A program made the translations under genes and the position numbers. From Saltatorellus ferox (GTDB lineage Bacteria; Planctomycetota; UBA1135; GCA-002686595): a stretch of 64,000 bases of DNA. The notes beneath the pieces were generated by a model. The model was not told the origin of the DNA, made no database searches, and worked only from the letters and a program-made list of their open reading frames with translations. The stretch is from positions 744,001 through 808,000 of the forward strand of contig CP036434.1 in assembly GCA_007751475.1 (NCBI GenBank). The letters are read 5' to 3'. This document shows, one piece after another, positions 27,996 through 38,700 of this stretch. Numbering within the stretch: position 1 is the stretch's first letter; each line of letters starts with the position of its first letter.

Positions 27996-30227
27996 TCAGG
28001 CGATCTCGGCGATGATCCGGTTGAACGTCGCGCTCGGTCGCATCGCAGCCGCCGTCTTCTCGTCGCTCGGGTGGTAGTACCCGCCGAGATCGACCGGGCT
28101 GCCCTGGGCTGCCAGGAGCTCCGCGTTGATCCTGTCCTCGTTCTCGGTCAGCGCCTTCGCGACCGGTTCGAAGCGTGCCTTCACCCTGGCGTCCTTCGTC
28201 TGCCTGGCGAGAGCCTGGGCCCAGTACATCGTCAGGTAGAACGCCGACCCGCGGTTGTCGATCTCGCCGACCTTGCGCGAGGGGTAGCGCGAGTTCTCCA
28301 GGTACTCGCCGATCGCCTCGTCGAGGGTTTCGGCCAGGAGCGCCGCGGTCTGGTTACCCGACGTCTCCGCGGCCTTCTCCAGCGACGGCACGATCGCGCA
28401 GTACTCGCCGAGTGAGTCCCAGCGCAGGTGCCCTTCCTGGAGGAACTGCTCCACGTGCTTCGGCGCCGAACCGCCCGCGCCGGTCTCGAAGAGCCCGCCG
28501 CCCTGGAGCAGGGGAACGATCGACAGCATCCGCGCGCTCGTCCCGAGCTCGAGGATCGGGAAGAGGTCCGTGAGGTAGTCGCGCAGCACGTTGCCCGTGA
28601 CCGAGATCGTGTCCTCGCCCTTGCGCACGCGCGCGAGCGAGAACGCCATCGCGTCGACCGGTCGCATCATCTGGATGTCGAGGCCGTCGGTGTCGTGGTC
28701 CTTCAGGTACGCGTGGACCTTCTTCAGGAGCTCCGCGTCGTGCCCGCGGTCCGCGTCCAGCCAGAAAATCGCGGGCGTTCCCGCCGTGCGCGCGCGCGTC
28801 ACGCCGAGCTTGACCCAGTCCCGGATCGCCTCGTCCTTCGTCTGGCACATGCGGAAGATGTCGCCTTCCTCGACCGGCTGCTCCAGCAGCAGCTCACCCT
28901 TGGCATCCACGACGCGGATCACGCCGCCCGCAGCGGCGAAGAACGTCTTGTCGTGGGAGCCGTACTCCTCGGCCTTCTTGGCCATGAGGCCGACGTTGGC
29001 GACGTTGCCCATGGTGGCCGGGTCGAACTGGCCGTTCGCCTGGCAGTCTTCGATGACGGCCTGGTACAGCGTGGCGTAGCTGCGATCCGGGATCAGGCAG
29101 ACGGTGTCCTGGAGCTTGTCCTCGCGGTTCCACATCTTGCCGCCGTCGCGGACGACGACCGGCATGGATGCGTCGATGATGACGTTGTTCGGCACGTGGA
29201 GGTTCGTGATGCCCTTGCGCGAGTCGACCATCGCGAGCGCGGGCCCGGTCTCGTAGCACGCGGCGATGTCGGCCTCGATCTCCTTGCGCTTGGCCTCGGG
29301 AAGGCGGTCGAGCTTCTCCAGCACGTCGCTCAGTCCGTTCGCCAGGTTCGCGCCGATCTCGGCGAGCTCCGCGTGGTGCTTGTCGAGCGCGTCCTTGAAG
29401 TAGACGGCGACGCAGTGGCCGAACATCGCGGGGTCGGACACTTTCATCATGGTGGCCTTGAGGTGCAGCGACAGCAGCACTCCGTCGCGCTTCGCGTTCT
29501 CGATCTCGGCGGCGTAGTAGTCGCGCAGCATCGAGACGCTCATGGTCGCGGCGTCGATGACCTCTCCCTCGAGGAGCGCGATGCCGTCCTTGAGGACGAT
29601 CGTCTCGCCCGCGTGATCGGTGAACTCGATGCGCGCGGTCGTCGGCGCAGCCAGCGTCGTGGACTTCTCACTCGCGAAGAAATCGCCCGCCTCCATGTGC
29701 GCGACGCGGGACTTCGAGCCGGAGGCAGGCCAGTCCTTCATCATCCCGTGCGGGTGCTTCTGGGCGAACGACTTGACGGAAACGGCGGGACGGCGATCGG
29801 AGTTGCCCTCGCGGAGGACCGGGTTCACGGCGGAGCCGAGCACGACGGCGAACCGCTTCTGGAGCTCCTTGTCCTCGGCCGTGGCCGCCTCTTCGGGGTA
29901 GGAGGGAACGTCGTAGCCCTGGCTCTGGAGTTCCTCGATCGCCTCCTGGAGCTGCGGGATCGAAGCGCTGATGTTCGGCAGCTTGATGATGTTCGCGTCC
30001 GGCGTCTTCGCGAGGTCGCCGAGGCGCTTCAGCTCGTCCGGGATCTTCTGGTCCTCGGTGAGCTTCTCGGGGAAGTTCGCGAGGATGCGGCCGGCGAGGG
30101 AGATGTCGGCCGTGGTGATCTCGACGCCGGTGCCCTGGGTGAAGGCCTCGAGGACGGGGAGGAGGCTGTGGGTGGCGAGGGCGGGGGCCTCGTCGATCTT
30201 GGTCCAGGTGATCTTGGCGGAGGACAT
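27996..30227 (-). CDS. icd: Monomeric NADP-dependent isocitrate dehydrogenase
   Basis: This 743-aa protein matches the monomeric IDH-II class along its whole length, from [20 protein letters not shown] to [19 protein letters not shown]. It oxidises isocitrate to 2-oxoglutarate and CO2 with NADP in the TCA cycle. Recognisable blocks include [52 protein letters not shown] and [15 protein letters not shown]. The length (usual about 740) shows it is intact. It is divergent from the GNAT-like gene across a 209-bp spacer carrying a 15-bp tandem repeat. Confidence 0.97.
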   Translation of the reverse strand: MSSAKITWTKIDEAPALATHSLLPVLEAFTQGTGVEITTADISLAGRILANFPEKLTEDQKIPDELKRLGDLAKTPDANIIKLPNISASIPQLQEAIEELQSQGYDVPSYPEEAATAEDKELQKRFAVVLGSAVNPVLREGNSDRRPAVSVKSFAQKHPHGMMKDWPASGSKSRVAHMEAGDFFASEKSTTLAAPTTARIEFTDHAGETIVLKDGIALLEGEVIDAATMSVSMLRDYYAAEIENAKRDGVLLSLHLKATMMKVSDPAMFGHCVAVYFKDALDKHHAELAEIGANLANGLSDVLEKLDRLPEAKRKEIEADIAACYETGPALAMVDSRKGITNLHVPNNVIIDASMPVVVRDGGKMWNREDKLQDTVCLIPDRSYATLYQAVIEDCQANGQFDPATMGNVANVGLMAKKAEEYGSHDKTFFAAAGGVIRVVDAKGELLLEQPVEEGDIFRMCQTKDEAIRDWVKLGVTRARTAGTPAIFWLDADRGHDAELLKKVHAYLKDHDTDGLDIQMMRPVDAMAFSLARVRKGEDTISVTGNVLRDYLTDLFPILELGTSARMLSIVPLLQGGGLFETGAGGSAPKHVEQFLQEGHLRWDSLGEYCAIVPSLEKAAETSGNQTAALLAETLDEAIGEYLENSRYPSRKVGEIDNRGSAFYLTMYWAQALARQTKDARVKARFEPVAKALTENEDRINAELLAAQGSPVDLGGYYHPSDEKTAAAMRPSATFNRIIAEIA

Positions 30228-30335
30228 GGGCGGTGCGCGTCGGTACGTCGAAGGGGTGCAAGTGGGGGCGTGGAGAGCCCCCCGGAGCGAACAGGTTAGT
30301 GCGTCCGGCCTCCGGGGGCCGACCCTTGTGGCCCC

Positions 30336-30370
30336 GAAACTTGAGTTGCCGAAACTCGAGTTGCCGAAAC
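30336..30370. repeat. 15-bp tandem repeat in the icd upstream region
   Basis: GAAACTTGAGTTGCC (30336-30350) is followed directly by GAAACTCGAGTTGCC (30351-30365) and the start of a third copy (GAAAC). The repeat lies 109-143 bases upstream of the icd start codon and about 70-100 bases upstream of the divergent gene at 30437. It could be a regulator binding array or simple slippage. Confidence 0.7.
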
Positions 30371-30436
30371 CGGGGGCGAGTCGGAAATGGCGTGTCGGTA
30401 AGCCCCGTCGCGGCGGGCTGGACCATACTCGCTCCC

Positions 30437-31405
30437 ATGGAGCGGCTCGAGTACAGCCAGTTCGTGGAGGCGCGCCGCGAGTTCGACGCCGCGGTCCTCG
30501 GGTCCGGGGATCTGGCGGGGAGCTGCTGGCTCTCGCCGTGGCAGATCGCGGCCCATGACTCCATGAACCGCGGAGGCGACGAGCCGCGCCGGCACCTGAT
30601 CTACCGGAGCGAGGAGGCCTGGCTCGCGCTGATCGAGTACGAGATTCCGGGTGCGTACCTGCCCTTCGAGAGCACGTGGATGTTCGCCTGCCCGCTGGTG
30701 GGGGAGCCCGCGGCCGCCGCGGATCTTCTGCTCCGAGTGATCGAGCGGCATCGACGCGAACTCCGCGCGATCCTCGTGGGTGGGGTGCCCGTGGGCAGCG
30801 AGCTGCATCGACGGCTCCGCGGTTTGCAAGGCGCCGACGGCTTCGGTGCCCGCGCGGAACAGGAGGGCACGGAGTCCTGCATCATCGATCTATCGGAGGG
30901 CGGCATCGAAGGCTGGCTCGCCCGCCGCTCGAAGAACTTCCAGCGCTCGGCGCGACGCGCGCGGCTGCCGGCGGGCGCCGACGTCGCGGACGGACTGACC
31001 CTGGCGCCAGACGACACCTACGCGCGGATCCTCGACATCCAGCAACGCTCCCACAAGGCGGCCAAGGGCGAGGACATCTTCTCGACCCCCGTCTACCGCG
31101 ACTTCTATCGTCGGCTACTCGGCGATCTGCACGCGAGCGGCGAGCTGCGGCTCACTTTCGTGTCGCAGGGCGGCGTCGACCTCGCCTATCACTTCGGCTT
31201 CACGCGCGCGCACCACTACCGCGGCTACCAGATGAGCTTCGCGGAAGAGGCGCGCTCTCTCGGGCTGGGGACCGCGCTCCAGATGCTGCACCTGGAGCGC
31301 GCCGAGGCCGAGGGCGCCACGCGCTACGACATGGGGATGCTCGCGCCGTACAAGGAACGCTGGGTCGACCGCGTCGAGCGCAGCGTGCTCGTCGTGCTAC
31401 AGTAG
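30437..31405 (+). CDS. GNAT-fold acyltransferase (CelD/BioF2-like, FemAB-related)
   Basis: This 322-aa protein starts at [16 protein letters not shown]. Its C-terminal half has the features of the Acetyltransf_6 group: [19 protein letters not shown], then [20 protein letters not shown], the strand [18 protein letters not shown], and [24 protein letters not shown]. Relatives transfer acyl or aminoacyl groups in exopolysaccharide or cell-wall synthesis. The acceptor cannot be told. It is convergent with and directly abuts the PDZ surface protein gene. Confidence 0.78.
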   Translation: MERLEYSQFVEARREFDAAVLGSGDLAGSCWLSPWQIAAHDSMNRGGDEPRRHLIYRSEEAWLALIEYEIPGAYLPFESTWMFACPLVGEPAAAADLLLRVIERHRRELRAILVGGVPVGSELHRRLRGLQGADGFGARAEQEGTESCIIDLSEGGIEGWLARRSKNFQRSARRARLPAGADVADGLTLAPDDTYARILDIQQRSHKAAKGEDIFSTPVYRDFYRRLLGDLHASGELRLTFVSQGGVDLAYHFGFTRAHHYRGYQMSFAEEARSLGLGTALQMLHLERAEAEGATRYDMGMLAPYKERWVDRVERSVLVVLQ

Positions 31406-33745
31406 CTACTTCGACTCAGGCGTCAGGTTCATGCCGAGGGACTTGGGCTTGCCGTCCTCTTCGCCCACCGGGCCGATCGAAAGCCCGGTGGACTGACCCC
31501 CGCGCAGAACGGTCACCGGAACGGACTCGACGGCGGCGGATTTCGTCAGTGCGAAGAGGTCTTGCCATCCGCTGACCGCTTTGCCCCGAATCTCTGTCAC
31601 GAGGTCGTCCTTCTGGAATCCCGCGAGAGCGGCGGGACCGCCCTCTTCCAGGGAGCGGACCTTCAGGGCATAGACGATCTTGGTGACGAATTGGACCTCG
31701 CCCGTCGGAACGGTGATCGACTTGGAGTCCGACCCGCCGTCCAGCCGAAGGACGTACTCCCCGGCGAAGACGTTCTCGAAGCGTGCCATCGAGTCCGGCC
31801 CGACGTCGGCCGTCAGACGATCGCGGTAGCCGCCGTCCTTCGGCGACAGCTGAAGCTTCTTGCCGGCGTCGACGCCTTCCGCGCGAACCATCACGGTATG
31901 GGCCGTCGGGATAGCGAGATTCAGCGGTTGATTCAGGCCCTTTACCTCGATCGTCTCCGAGACGACCTTCCTGGAATTTCCCAGGTAGCCGCCCATCTTT
32001 GAGTCGTGTCCCGTCTCGTAGACGGCCACCTCGTAGGTCCCCGGCTGAAGGGCGTTCAGGACGGCGCGACCGTCCTCCTTCACCTTTTGCGATCCGCGGG
32101 ACATGGTCCGGTACGAGAGGCGTTGCCCCTGGGAGCCTTCGGCCTTGGGTGCCGCGTGCACCGAATAACCGGCGGTCAGATCCCCTTGGACCTGGATCTC
32201 CAAAGAGCATGCTGGCTTGAACTCGATGACGACGTCTCCGTCGCCCGTCTCGACCGTGGTGGAGGCACTGCCGTCCGTCTCCGTGGACGCGGCGAGCTCG
32301 ACCGAGGCGTCTTGCTCGGACTGGAAGAGCTGTCCGCGCGGAAGCCAGTACTCGCCACGCGCTCGGCGCTCGGGCTTGATCTGAACCGGCCGAGCGAAGC
32401 GTTCCGTCTGGACCGAAGCGTCGAAGCTGACCTTGTCGACGGGCGTTCCGTCCTCACGCTCGCAGCGCACCACGAGGAAATCGCCGAGGTCTGCCTCGCC
32501 GATCTGGAGACTCACCTCGGTGAGACCGGGACCCACGGTGACTGGCCGAGTGATCTCGGGCGCGTTGCCCTCGCCTCGCCCCACGGCGAGCAGGTACTTG
32601 CCACCCGGCATGCCGCTGACCTCGAAGTCGCCGGACGGCACGGCGGTGAGGGCGGTGCGGCTCTCTTCGCTCCAGTCGATCTCGCCGCTCCCGCCGGGTG
32701 CGGGCATCGCCTTGACCCAGATCGGAATTCTCGGCACGAGTTCGGACGCATCCTCGACCTTCACCCGAAGGATCTGGTTGGCGCGTAGTTCCACGACCAG
32801 CGGCCCGGCTCCCTCGGTGTCCACGTTCACCATGCGCGGCTCCGACTCGAAATCCGAGGTCATCGAGCGCCAGTCCAATCGCTGGACGTTGCCGCTGCGC
32901 ACGATGAGCTCGAAGGAAGCCTCCTTCAGGCGCAAGCGAGGTGACTCGGAGGTCCAGGCGATTTCGGATCCGAAGTTGGACGCCCCGGGAAAGACCACGG
33001 CGCTCTCGGGCTGGGTCCCGTCGGGAAGTCGAACATCGAGTTCGAGTTCGACGACTCGTTCCCCGGAGAACACGCACTCCCGACCGGTGTGGGTCATTTG
33101 CGGAGAGAAGACGTAGCCCTCGGCGTGGGCCTGCACCGCATGCACGCCCTCGCGGAGCTTCTCGAGCGTGAAGGCTCCGGTCGCATCGGAGATGGCGGTG
33201 GAGGCGTGGAGCCTGTCCGCCATGAGGGTCTCCGCTTGCTCGGCCAGCTTGGCCTCGACGTCTGGCAGTCCCTCCCAGGCACGACCGACCTCGCTCGTAT
33301 CCCGGGCCTGCATCAGGCCTCGCCAGCCCTTGGTCTCGCGGTTGAAGCTGACGATCTGCACGCCCGGCAGGGGATCGCCGTCGGCGTTGAGCACCACGCC
33401 GTGGATCGTGTGGGTCCAGGCGGACGTGTCCTCCGCTGACTTCGAGGCAGTCGTCGAGATGGCTTTGCGCGCAGCGGTGCGCGCGCCAGGTCCCGCCGTC
33501 GAGCCAGAGGTCGACCGGGCCGCGATCTGGGCGGGTCCGTCGGAAACGGGGCGTTCTCCCACCTGGCTCAGGCGGTCGTCGCCAGCTGCGTCCGCGACGT
33601 CAGGCGTGACCGAGGCCGCCTGGGTGATGCCCACGGTGGGCGCGCCAGCGGCCTTGGATTCCGAGCCGTTCAGGACAGCACCGATGGCGAACCCGACGGC
33701 GAGGCCGAGTACGAGGGTGAGCAGGGCGAGATGCGAGGCTTTCAT
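31406..33745 (-). CDS. Membrane-anchored carboxypeptidase-regulatory-like protein with C-terminal PDZ domain
   Basis: This 779-aa protein starts with an anchor helix (LALLTLVLGLAVGFAIGAVL). A Ser/Thr/Ala-rich linker follows, then several regulatory-like beta modules: HGVVLNADGDPLPGVQIVSF with GAFTLEKLREGVHAVQAHA, GDFEVSGMPGGKYLLAVGR, and MARFENVFAGEYVLRLDGG. The last 90 residues resemble a PDZ domain (GGPAALAGFQKDDLVTEIRGKAVSGWQDLFAL). PDZ domains usually bind peptide C-termini, and no protease domain is attached. An envelope binding or scaffold role is inferred. Confidence 0.75.
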   Translation of the reverse strand: MKASHLALLTLVLGLAVGFAIGAVLNGSESKAAGAPTVGITQAASVTPDVADAAGDDRLSQVGERPVSDGPAQIAARSTSGSTAGPGARTAARKAISTTASKSAEDTSAWTHTIHGVVLNADGDPLPGVQIVSFNRETKGWRGLMQARDTSEVGRAWEGLPDVEAKLAEQAETLMADRLHASTAISDATGAFTLEKLREGVHAVQAHAEGYVFSPQMTHTGRECVFSGERVVELELDVRLPDGTQPESAVVFPGASNFGSEIAWTSESPRLRLKEASFELIVRSGNVQRLDWRSMTSDFESEPRMVNVDTEGAGPLVVELRANQILRVKVEDASELVPRIPIWVKAMPAPGGSGEIDWSEESRTALTAVPSGDFEVSGMPGGKYLLAVGRGEGNAPEITRPVTVGPGLTEVSLQIGEADLGDFLVVRCEREDGTPVDKVSFDASVQTERFARPVQIKPERRARGEYWLPRGQLFQSEQDASVELAASTETDGSASTTVETGDGDVVIEFKPACSLEIQVQGDLTAGYSVHAAPKAEGSQGQRLSYRTMSRGSQKVKEDGRAVLNALQPGTYEVAVYETGHDSKMGGYLGNSRKVVSETIEVKGLNQPLNLAIPTAHTVMVRAEGVDAGKKLQLSPKDGGYRDRLTADVGPDSMARFENVFAGEYVLRLDGGSDSKSITVPTGEVQFVTKIVYALKVRSLEEGGPAALAGFQKDDLVTEIRGKAVSGWQDLFALTKSAAVESVPVTVLRGGQSTGLSIGPVGEEDGKPKSLGMNLTPESK

Positions 33746-33835
33746 GGCCCCAGCGTAACGGGCCGCTCTCGATAGACTCTGTCAGCGTTGAGCGAAACAA
33801 CCAGTTGCGATCTCGTAGAGGGCCGCTCTCTTCGA

Positions 33836-35194
33836 TCAGGGAACGATGATCCAGGACGACCAGCCGGCGATGCCGTTCAGCTCGTGCAAGGTCAGCGTCT
33901 TCTCCGTCGCGTCGTAGGTCCAGGGTGGCGTGGCGGTCCCGCGTCGGATGACGTTGGTCGGCATTTGGTCGACGCCGCGCAGAACGATGTCGGTGACCGA
34001 GCTGTCCTTGATCTGGAACACGACCAGAAGGTTGCGGCTCATGTCGAGCCCAGCGGCTGGCGCGTCGATCGCGACCTCGGCGAGGTTCTTCGAATCGATG
34101 AGGTAGAGCGCGTTCGCCTGGGCCTGGACCGACCAGAGGATCGGCGTCAGCTCGTCGCCCGCGACCTGGCGGATGTCCAGATCGTGCCAGCGCCCGTCGC
34201 GGTCGGCGACGGTCTTCGTGACCTCGCCGGCGGCGGGGCGGGTCAGGCGCTGGCCTTCGAGCCAGTCGAGCACCACGGTGTTGTCGAGGGTCGACCACGA
34301 GTGAATCGCGTAGGGCCGCGGCACGACGCCGGTGTCGGAGCCCTCCTGGCTCATGGCCTGGTCGAGCGCGAGCGTCTGCTCGACGATCGTCGCGTTGACG
34401 TCCATCGTCGCGTACCAGTGGCGCACAGGAACGTGGCTGAGGTTCGAGCTGAGCGCGCCCCGCAGGTCCACGGTGCCCGCGACCATGTCCATGTCGACGG
34501 TCGAGCTACGGAGGTAGCGGAACGGATCGCTGTCCGGGGTGCCGCCGAACATCAGCGGGCTCTGGAACAGGTTGTAGTCGTTCGACGTCTGGTAGGTGGC
34601 GCGCAGCGAGGTCGTGCCCGTGTGGTTCACGATCGCGGCGAACTGGATGCCGTTCGGGTCCAGGTGGCGCGCGGCGTAGCTGGCGGCGGCGCCGCCGCCC
34701 ATCGAGAAACCGACGCCGTAGACGCGGTCCATGTCGACGGGCAGGCGCGACGCGAAGAACTCGAACGCGAGCTCGATGTTCTCCTGGGCGTAGTCGATGC
34801 CGTAGTTGTACTTGTGCGCGCCGAGCGGGATGAACACCAGCCAGCCGCGCGCCATGGCGTCCGCGGCCAGGGTCGTGTTCTGGAGCACGTTCACCGGCTC
34901 TTCTCCGTAGCCGTGGAACAGGGTGAGCACGGGCGCAGGCGTCTGCATGTTCGACGGGATGCCAACGATGAAGGTCTCCTGCCAGGTCTGCCCGGGCAGG
35001 TTGAGCGTGATCTGGAGCATGCGGCCCGAGACGGCGCTGCCGGTCATCGGTGCCAGGAAGGGCGTCACCAGGTCTCCCCCGAGGCTGGCCACCGTGGGCG
35101 CCTGCTGCTTCGTCAGCGGTTTCACCTGCGGGAGGGCAGGTGCGGCAGCCAGGGCGATGGGGCCGAGGAGACTCAGGGTGGAAAGAAGGATCAT
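33836..35194 (-). CDS. Secreted alpha/beta hydrolase (PHB-depolymerase/esterase-like)
   Basis: This 452-aa protein starts at MILLSTLSLLGPIALAAAPA, a signal peptide. The hydrolase core shows the oxyanion region TLFHGYGEEP, the nucleophile elbow VGFSMGGGAAASYAA and a likely His near RPYAIHSWSTLDN. The last 120 residues form a separate beta-rich segment ending in a Trp-rich strand (GIAGWSSWIIVP). It probably cleaves esters outside the cytoplasm. It is divergent from the DUF423 gene, with 139 bp between them. Confidence 0.8.
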   Translation of the reverse strand: MILLSTLSLLGPIALAAAPALPQVKPLTKQQAPTVASLGGDLVTPFLAPMTGSAVSGRMLQITLNLPGQTWQETFIVGIPSNMQTPAPVLTLFHGYGEEPVNVLQNTTLAADAMARGWLVFIPLGAHKYNYGIDYAQENIELAFEFFASRLPVDMDRVYGVGFSMGGGAAASYAARHLDPNGIQFAAIVNHTGTTSLRATYQTSNDYNLFQSPLMFGGTPDSDPFRYLRSSTVDMDMVAGTVDLRGALSSNLSHVPVRHWYATMDVNATIVEQTLALDQAMSQEGSDTGVVPRPYAIHSWSTLDNTVVLDWLEGQRLTRPAAGEVTKTVADRDGRWHDLDIRQVAGDELTPILWSVQAQANALYLIDSKNLAEVAIDAPAAGLDMSRNLLVVFQIKDSSVTDIVLRGVDQMPTNVIRRGTATPPWTYDATEKTLTLHELNGIAGWSSWIIVP

Positions 35195-35333
35195 GCGCGT
35201 GTGCGAGTAGGAGAAAACCGGTGGCTGTGCGGAGCCGTGGTGCTTCAATGAAACGTACCCCGCTTCGGGGGGCCGGTTCCGGAATCCGCGCGGTGCCTCT
35301 TCTTTGATCCCGACTCTCTCGAAACGAAACTCC

Positions 35334-35759
35334 ATGAATCCCGTTTCCGCCGAATCCAGCCCGTCCATTGCCCCAATTCGAGTCGCCGCGATTCTCGGCT
35401 TCCTCGGCGTCGGGCTGGGCGCCTTCGGAGCGCACGGGCTGGAGGGGTACTTCGAGTCGAGCTCGCTCGACCCGGCGGCGATCGCCGAGCGGCTCGATTG
35501 GTGGAAGACCGCGACGTTCTACCACCTCGTTCATGCGGTCGCGCTGGCGGCGGCGGGCGCGGTGAGCCTGGCGCTGCAAGCCCCGGCTCGACTCGTGACC
35601 TGGAGCCTGGCCGCTGGCATCGCCATCTTCTCCGGAACCCTCTATGCCATGGCCCTGGGCGGCCCGCGCTGGCTGGGAGCGGTAACCCCGATCGGCGGCG
35701 TGCTCCTGATGCTGGGATGGGTCGGACTCTTCCGGCTCTCGTCTCCCGAACCAGCGTAA
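35334..35759 (+). CDS. DUF423 small membrane protein (YgdD-like)
   Basis: This 141-aa protein has four hydrophobic helices and the DUF423 signatures GVGLGAFGAHGLEGYF, TATFYHLVHAVAL, FSGTLYAMALGG and LGAVTPIGGVLLMLGW. The molecular role of the family is unknown. The start is at MNPVSAESS. The Ser/Thr kinase gene starts 9 bp downstream, so they may be cotranscribed. Confidence 0.9.
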   Translation: MNPVSAESSPSIAPIRVAAILGFLGVGLGAFGAHGLEGYFESSSLDPAAIAERLDWWKTATFYHLVHAVALAAAGAVSLALQAPARLVTWSLAAGIAIFSGTLYAMALGGPRWLGAVTPIGGVLLMLGWVGLFRLSSPEPA

Positions 35760-35768
35760 GCTTCTGCC

Positions 35769-38700
35769 ATGGTGCCTCCGCCCAACAGAGACTCCGAAGA
35801 CCCGGCCATCAGAGACTCCGAACACCCGGCCATCAGGGATCCCGAAGAACCGTCGGACGACGAACTCGAGCTCGCCATCGAGATCGATCGCCTGGCCCAG
35901 GTCTATCGCGAGCGCCTCGTCCGTGAGCCGCGCCTGACGCCGGAGGCCTACGCCGCCAACTGCCCCTCGGTCCCGGCGAAGATGCTGCTGCCGGTGCTCA
36001 AGGGAATGGGCGTCCTGGCGCGGGCGAGCCAGCGCATGGATGGTCCCTTCGCCCTCGGCGAGCGCGTCGGCCACTACGTGATCCGTGACGTCATCGGCCG
36101 CGGCGGTATGGGCGTCGTTTACGAGGCCGAAGAGGAAGGGCTCGGCCGGGTCGTGGCGCTGAAAGCCATGTACGCCGCGGCCGACGAGCGCGTCCGCGTC
36201 CGCTTCGCGCGCGAGGCCAGGGCGGCGGCGCGACTCGATCACCCGTCGATCGTGCCGGTCTTCGGCTCCGGATCCCACGAGGGCATCCTCTGGTACGCCA
36301 TGCGCCGCGTCGACGGCATCGGCCTCGACGAGGTGCTCCGAAGCCTCAGGGGCGACGACGAGGGCTTCAAGCGCGATGCGCTGCAGCGGCTCGGCGCCGC
36401 CACCTCCGTCTCTTCGTCGAGCGGGAGCGGTCTCATCCGTCTCTCCGATCGTGAGCGCGCGTCCGTCGCGATCGCCCATCGCCTGGCGGATGCCCTCAGC
36501 TACGCGCATTCCGAGGGCGTCCTCCACCGGGACATCAAGCCCGCCAACGTTCTTCTGGAGCGCGACGGCACGACGCTGCTGACGGACTTCGGCCTCTGCA
36601 AGGTCGACGGCGACGCGAGCCTCACGCGCGACACCGACATCGTCGGCACGCTGCGCTACATGCCGCCCGAATCGTTCGGCGGGCAGACCGATGGCCGCGG
36701 CGATGTCTACGGCATCGGGCTTCTCCTCCTGGAGGTTCTCAGCGGCCGTTCGGCCTTCGAGATCGACGACCGTCGCTCGTTGATGGAGGACATCCTGCAC
36801 CGGGATCCGCTGCCGCTGCGGGACGGATCGCTGAACCTCTCCGACGACCTGGAGCGCGTCGTTCGCAAGGCGATCGCCAAGCTGCCCGAGGAGCGCTACG
36901 CAACGGCCGCGGACCTGGCGGACGACCTGCGCGCCGTCCTCGAGGGCCAGCCCGTTCGCGCCCGCGCCACCACCAGCCCGCTCTACCTCGCGCGCCTCTT
37001 CGTGCGCCGCAACCGCGCGCTCTCGGTGACCCTGGCGGGCGCGCTGCTCGCGCTCGGTCTCGGAGCGGGCTTCTACATCGTGCAGCTGCGCGAGGCGAAC
37101 ACGGCGATCGGCGAGGCCCGTGATGTTGCCGAGTGGCGCGCCGCCGAGGCGAGCGTCGCCAGCGCCGAGGCGACCCTTCGAATCGGTGATACGAGCGGTG
37201 CAGCGACCGCGCTCGACGACGTGGACGAGGCCCATCGCGGATGGATGTGGCAGCACCTCGCCCAGCGCATCGGACGTGATGCGACGGCCCTCGATCTGGA
37301 GTTCGAGCTCGTGGGCGGGTCGCCCCAGGGTTTCGCGGCTTCCGATGAACGCGGCATGTCGGCCGTCTTCGGTCGCGAGCAGATCGTGCTCCTCGAGAGC
37401 ACGGACGAGCCCGGGCCGGGCCTTCGCGTCCGTCGCACGCTGGAGGCGAGCGCCATCGACATCCAGTTTCATCCGAACGGGGATCTGTGCTGGATCACGC
37501 GAGGGGAACGCTCCCTGATGCGACTTCCCCTCGATTCGGCGTCCGTCGACGGTGCCGTGCCTCTTACGTTGTTCCCGCTGCCTGACCGCGCGACCATGCT
37601 GCGCTTCTCTCCCGACGGCGGGACCGCGCTCGTTCTGGACGGCTATAACGTGCTGGTGGCGCTCGACGCCGAAACGGGGGAGGAGCGCTGGAGGCAGGCA
37701 ATACCGGTCCCGCGCGTGGATTCGCTCGAAGCGCTATCAGCGACGGATTTCGTCTTCGGGACGACAGGTGGTCAGGTGATCCGAGGCAGCGCAGGGGACG
37801 GACCGCTGGAGCAGGTCGCGATGCACTTCCGGCGCATCCGCGGCCTCCTCGCCGAGGGTGGTCAGCTGCTCGCGAGTGGCGGCGAGGCGGGCCAGCTCGA
37901 CCTTGAAGCAGCGCTCACCGGCCATACGCGAGTGCGCGTCGGCCTGGAGAGCGCGGTGCTGAAGATCGCGCGTCATCCGTACGACCGTGATCTCCTGGCC
38001 GTGGCCACCGAGAGTGGCTCCGTCGCGATCGTGCACGTGAAGAGCGGGGCGGTCGTGCGCTGGCTCGGCGGGCTGCGTGCGGAGCCGATCGGCCTCTTTG
38101 GCTCGCAGACGCCCTGGTTCATGACCGCCACGCTCGACGCGCAGGTCCTTTGCCATTCGAAGAAGGACCACGACGGTCGAATCGATCTTCCCCCGGCGAT
38201 CGGCAACCTCGCGTCCCCGACGGTCTCCGCCGACGGTCGCTGGGTGTCGGTGGCTTCCAACGACGGGCTCGTGAGCTTCTTCGATCTCGAGGTCGGCAGG
38301 TCCTTTGCGGTGCCACTCGGAGCGTACGAGTCCGGTCTGGAGCCGAACGTGCACCCCGACGGTGGATTCGCCTGCGTAGCGAACCTGATCATCGACCTGG
38401 AAGCGGAGACGGTCGTCGGCGAACTCGACCTCGGCGATGCGTCCAAGCCGCCCATGAAGACCCTCCGGAGCTGCTGGCTCAAGGATGGTTCGCTGTGGAT
38501 CGCGGGGCAGGAAAACTCTGCCGCCTCGAGTCCACGACTGGCCCTCTGGCGGGCGGAGGCCGCCGCGATCAGGGCGTGGATCGAAGCGCCCGGGACGGCG
38601 CCGTCGCCGCTGACACGGGTAACGATCGGGGCCTCGGGATCGCCGGTGCAGATGACCGCCCACCCGGATCGTCGCGCGGTCTTCGTGCTCGATCGAGAGG

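Noticed and set aside
28428..30299. A plus-strand open frame of over 600 codons
   Set aside because: It is antisense to isocitrate dehydrogenase, which is conserved along its whole length; the frame is a codon-bias shadow.
34506..37472. A minus-strand open frame of nearly 1000 codons
   Set aside because: It lies antisense to the esterase, DUF423 and kinase genes in a G+C-rich genome, has Arg/Ala/Gly-rich sequence without domains, and the sense genes have clear motifs.
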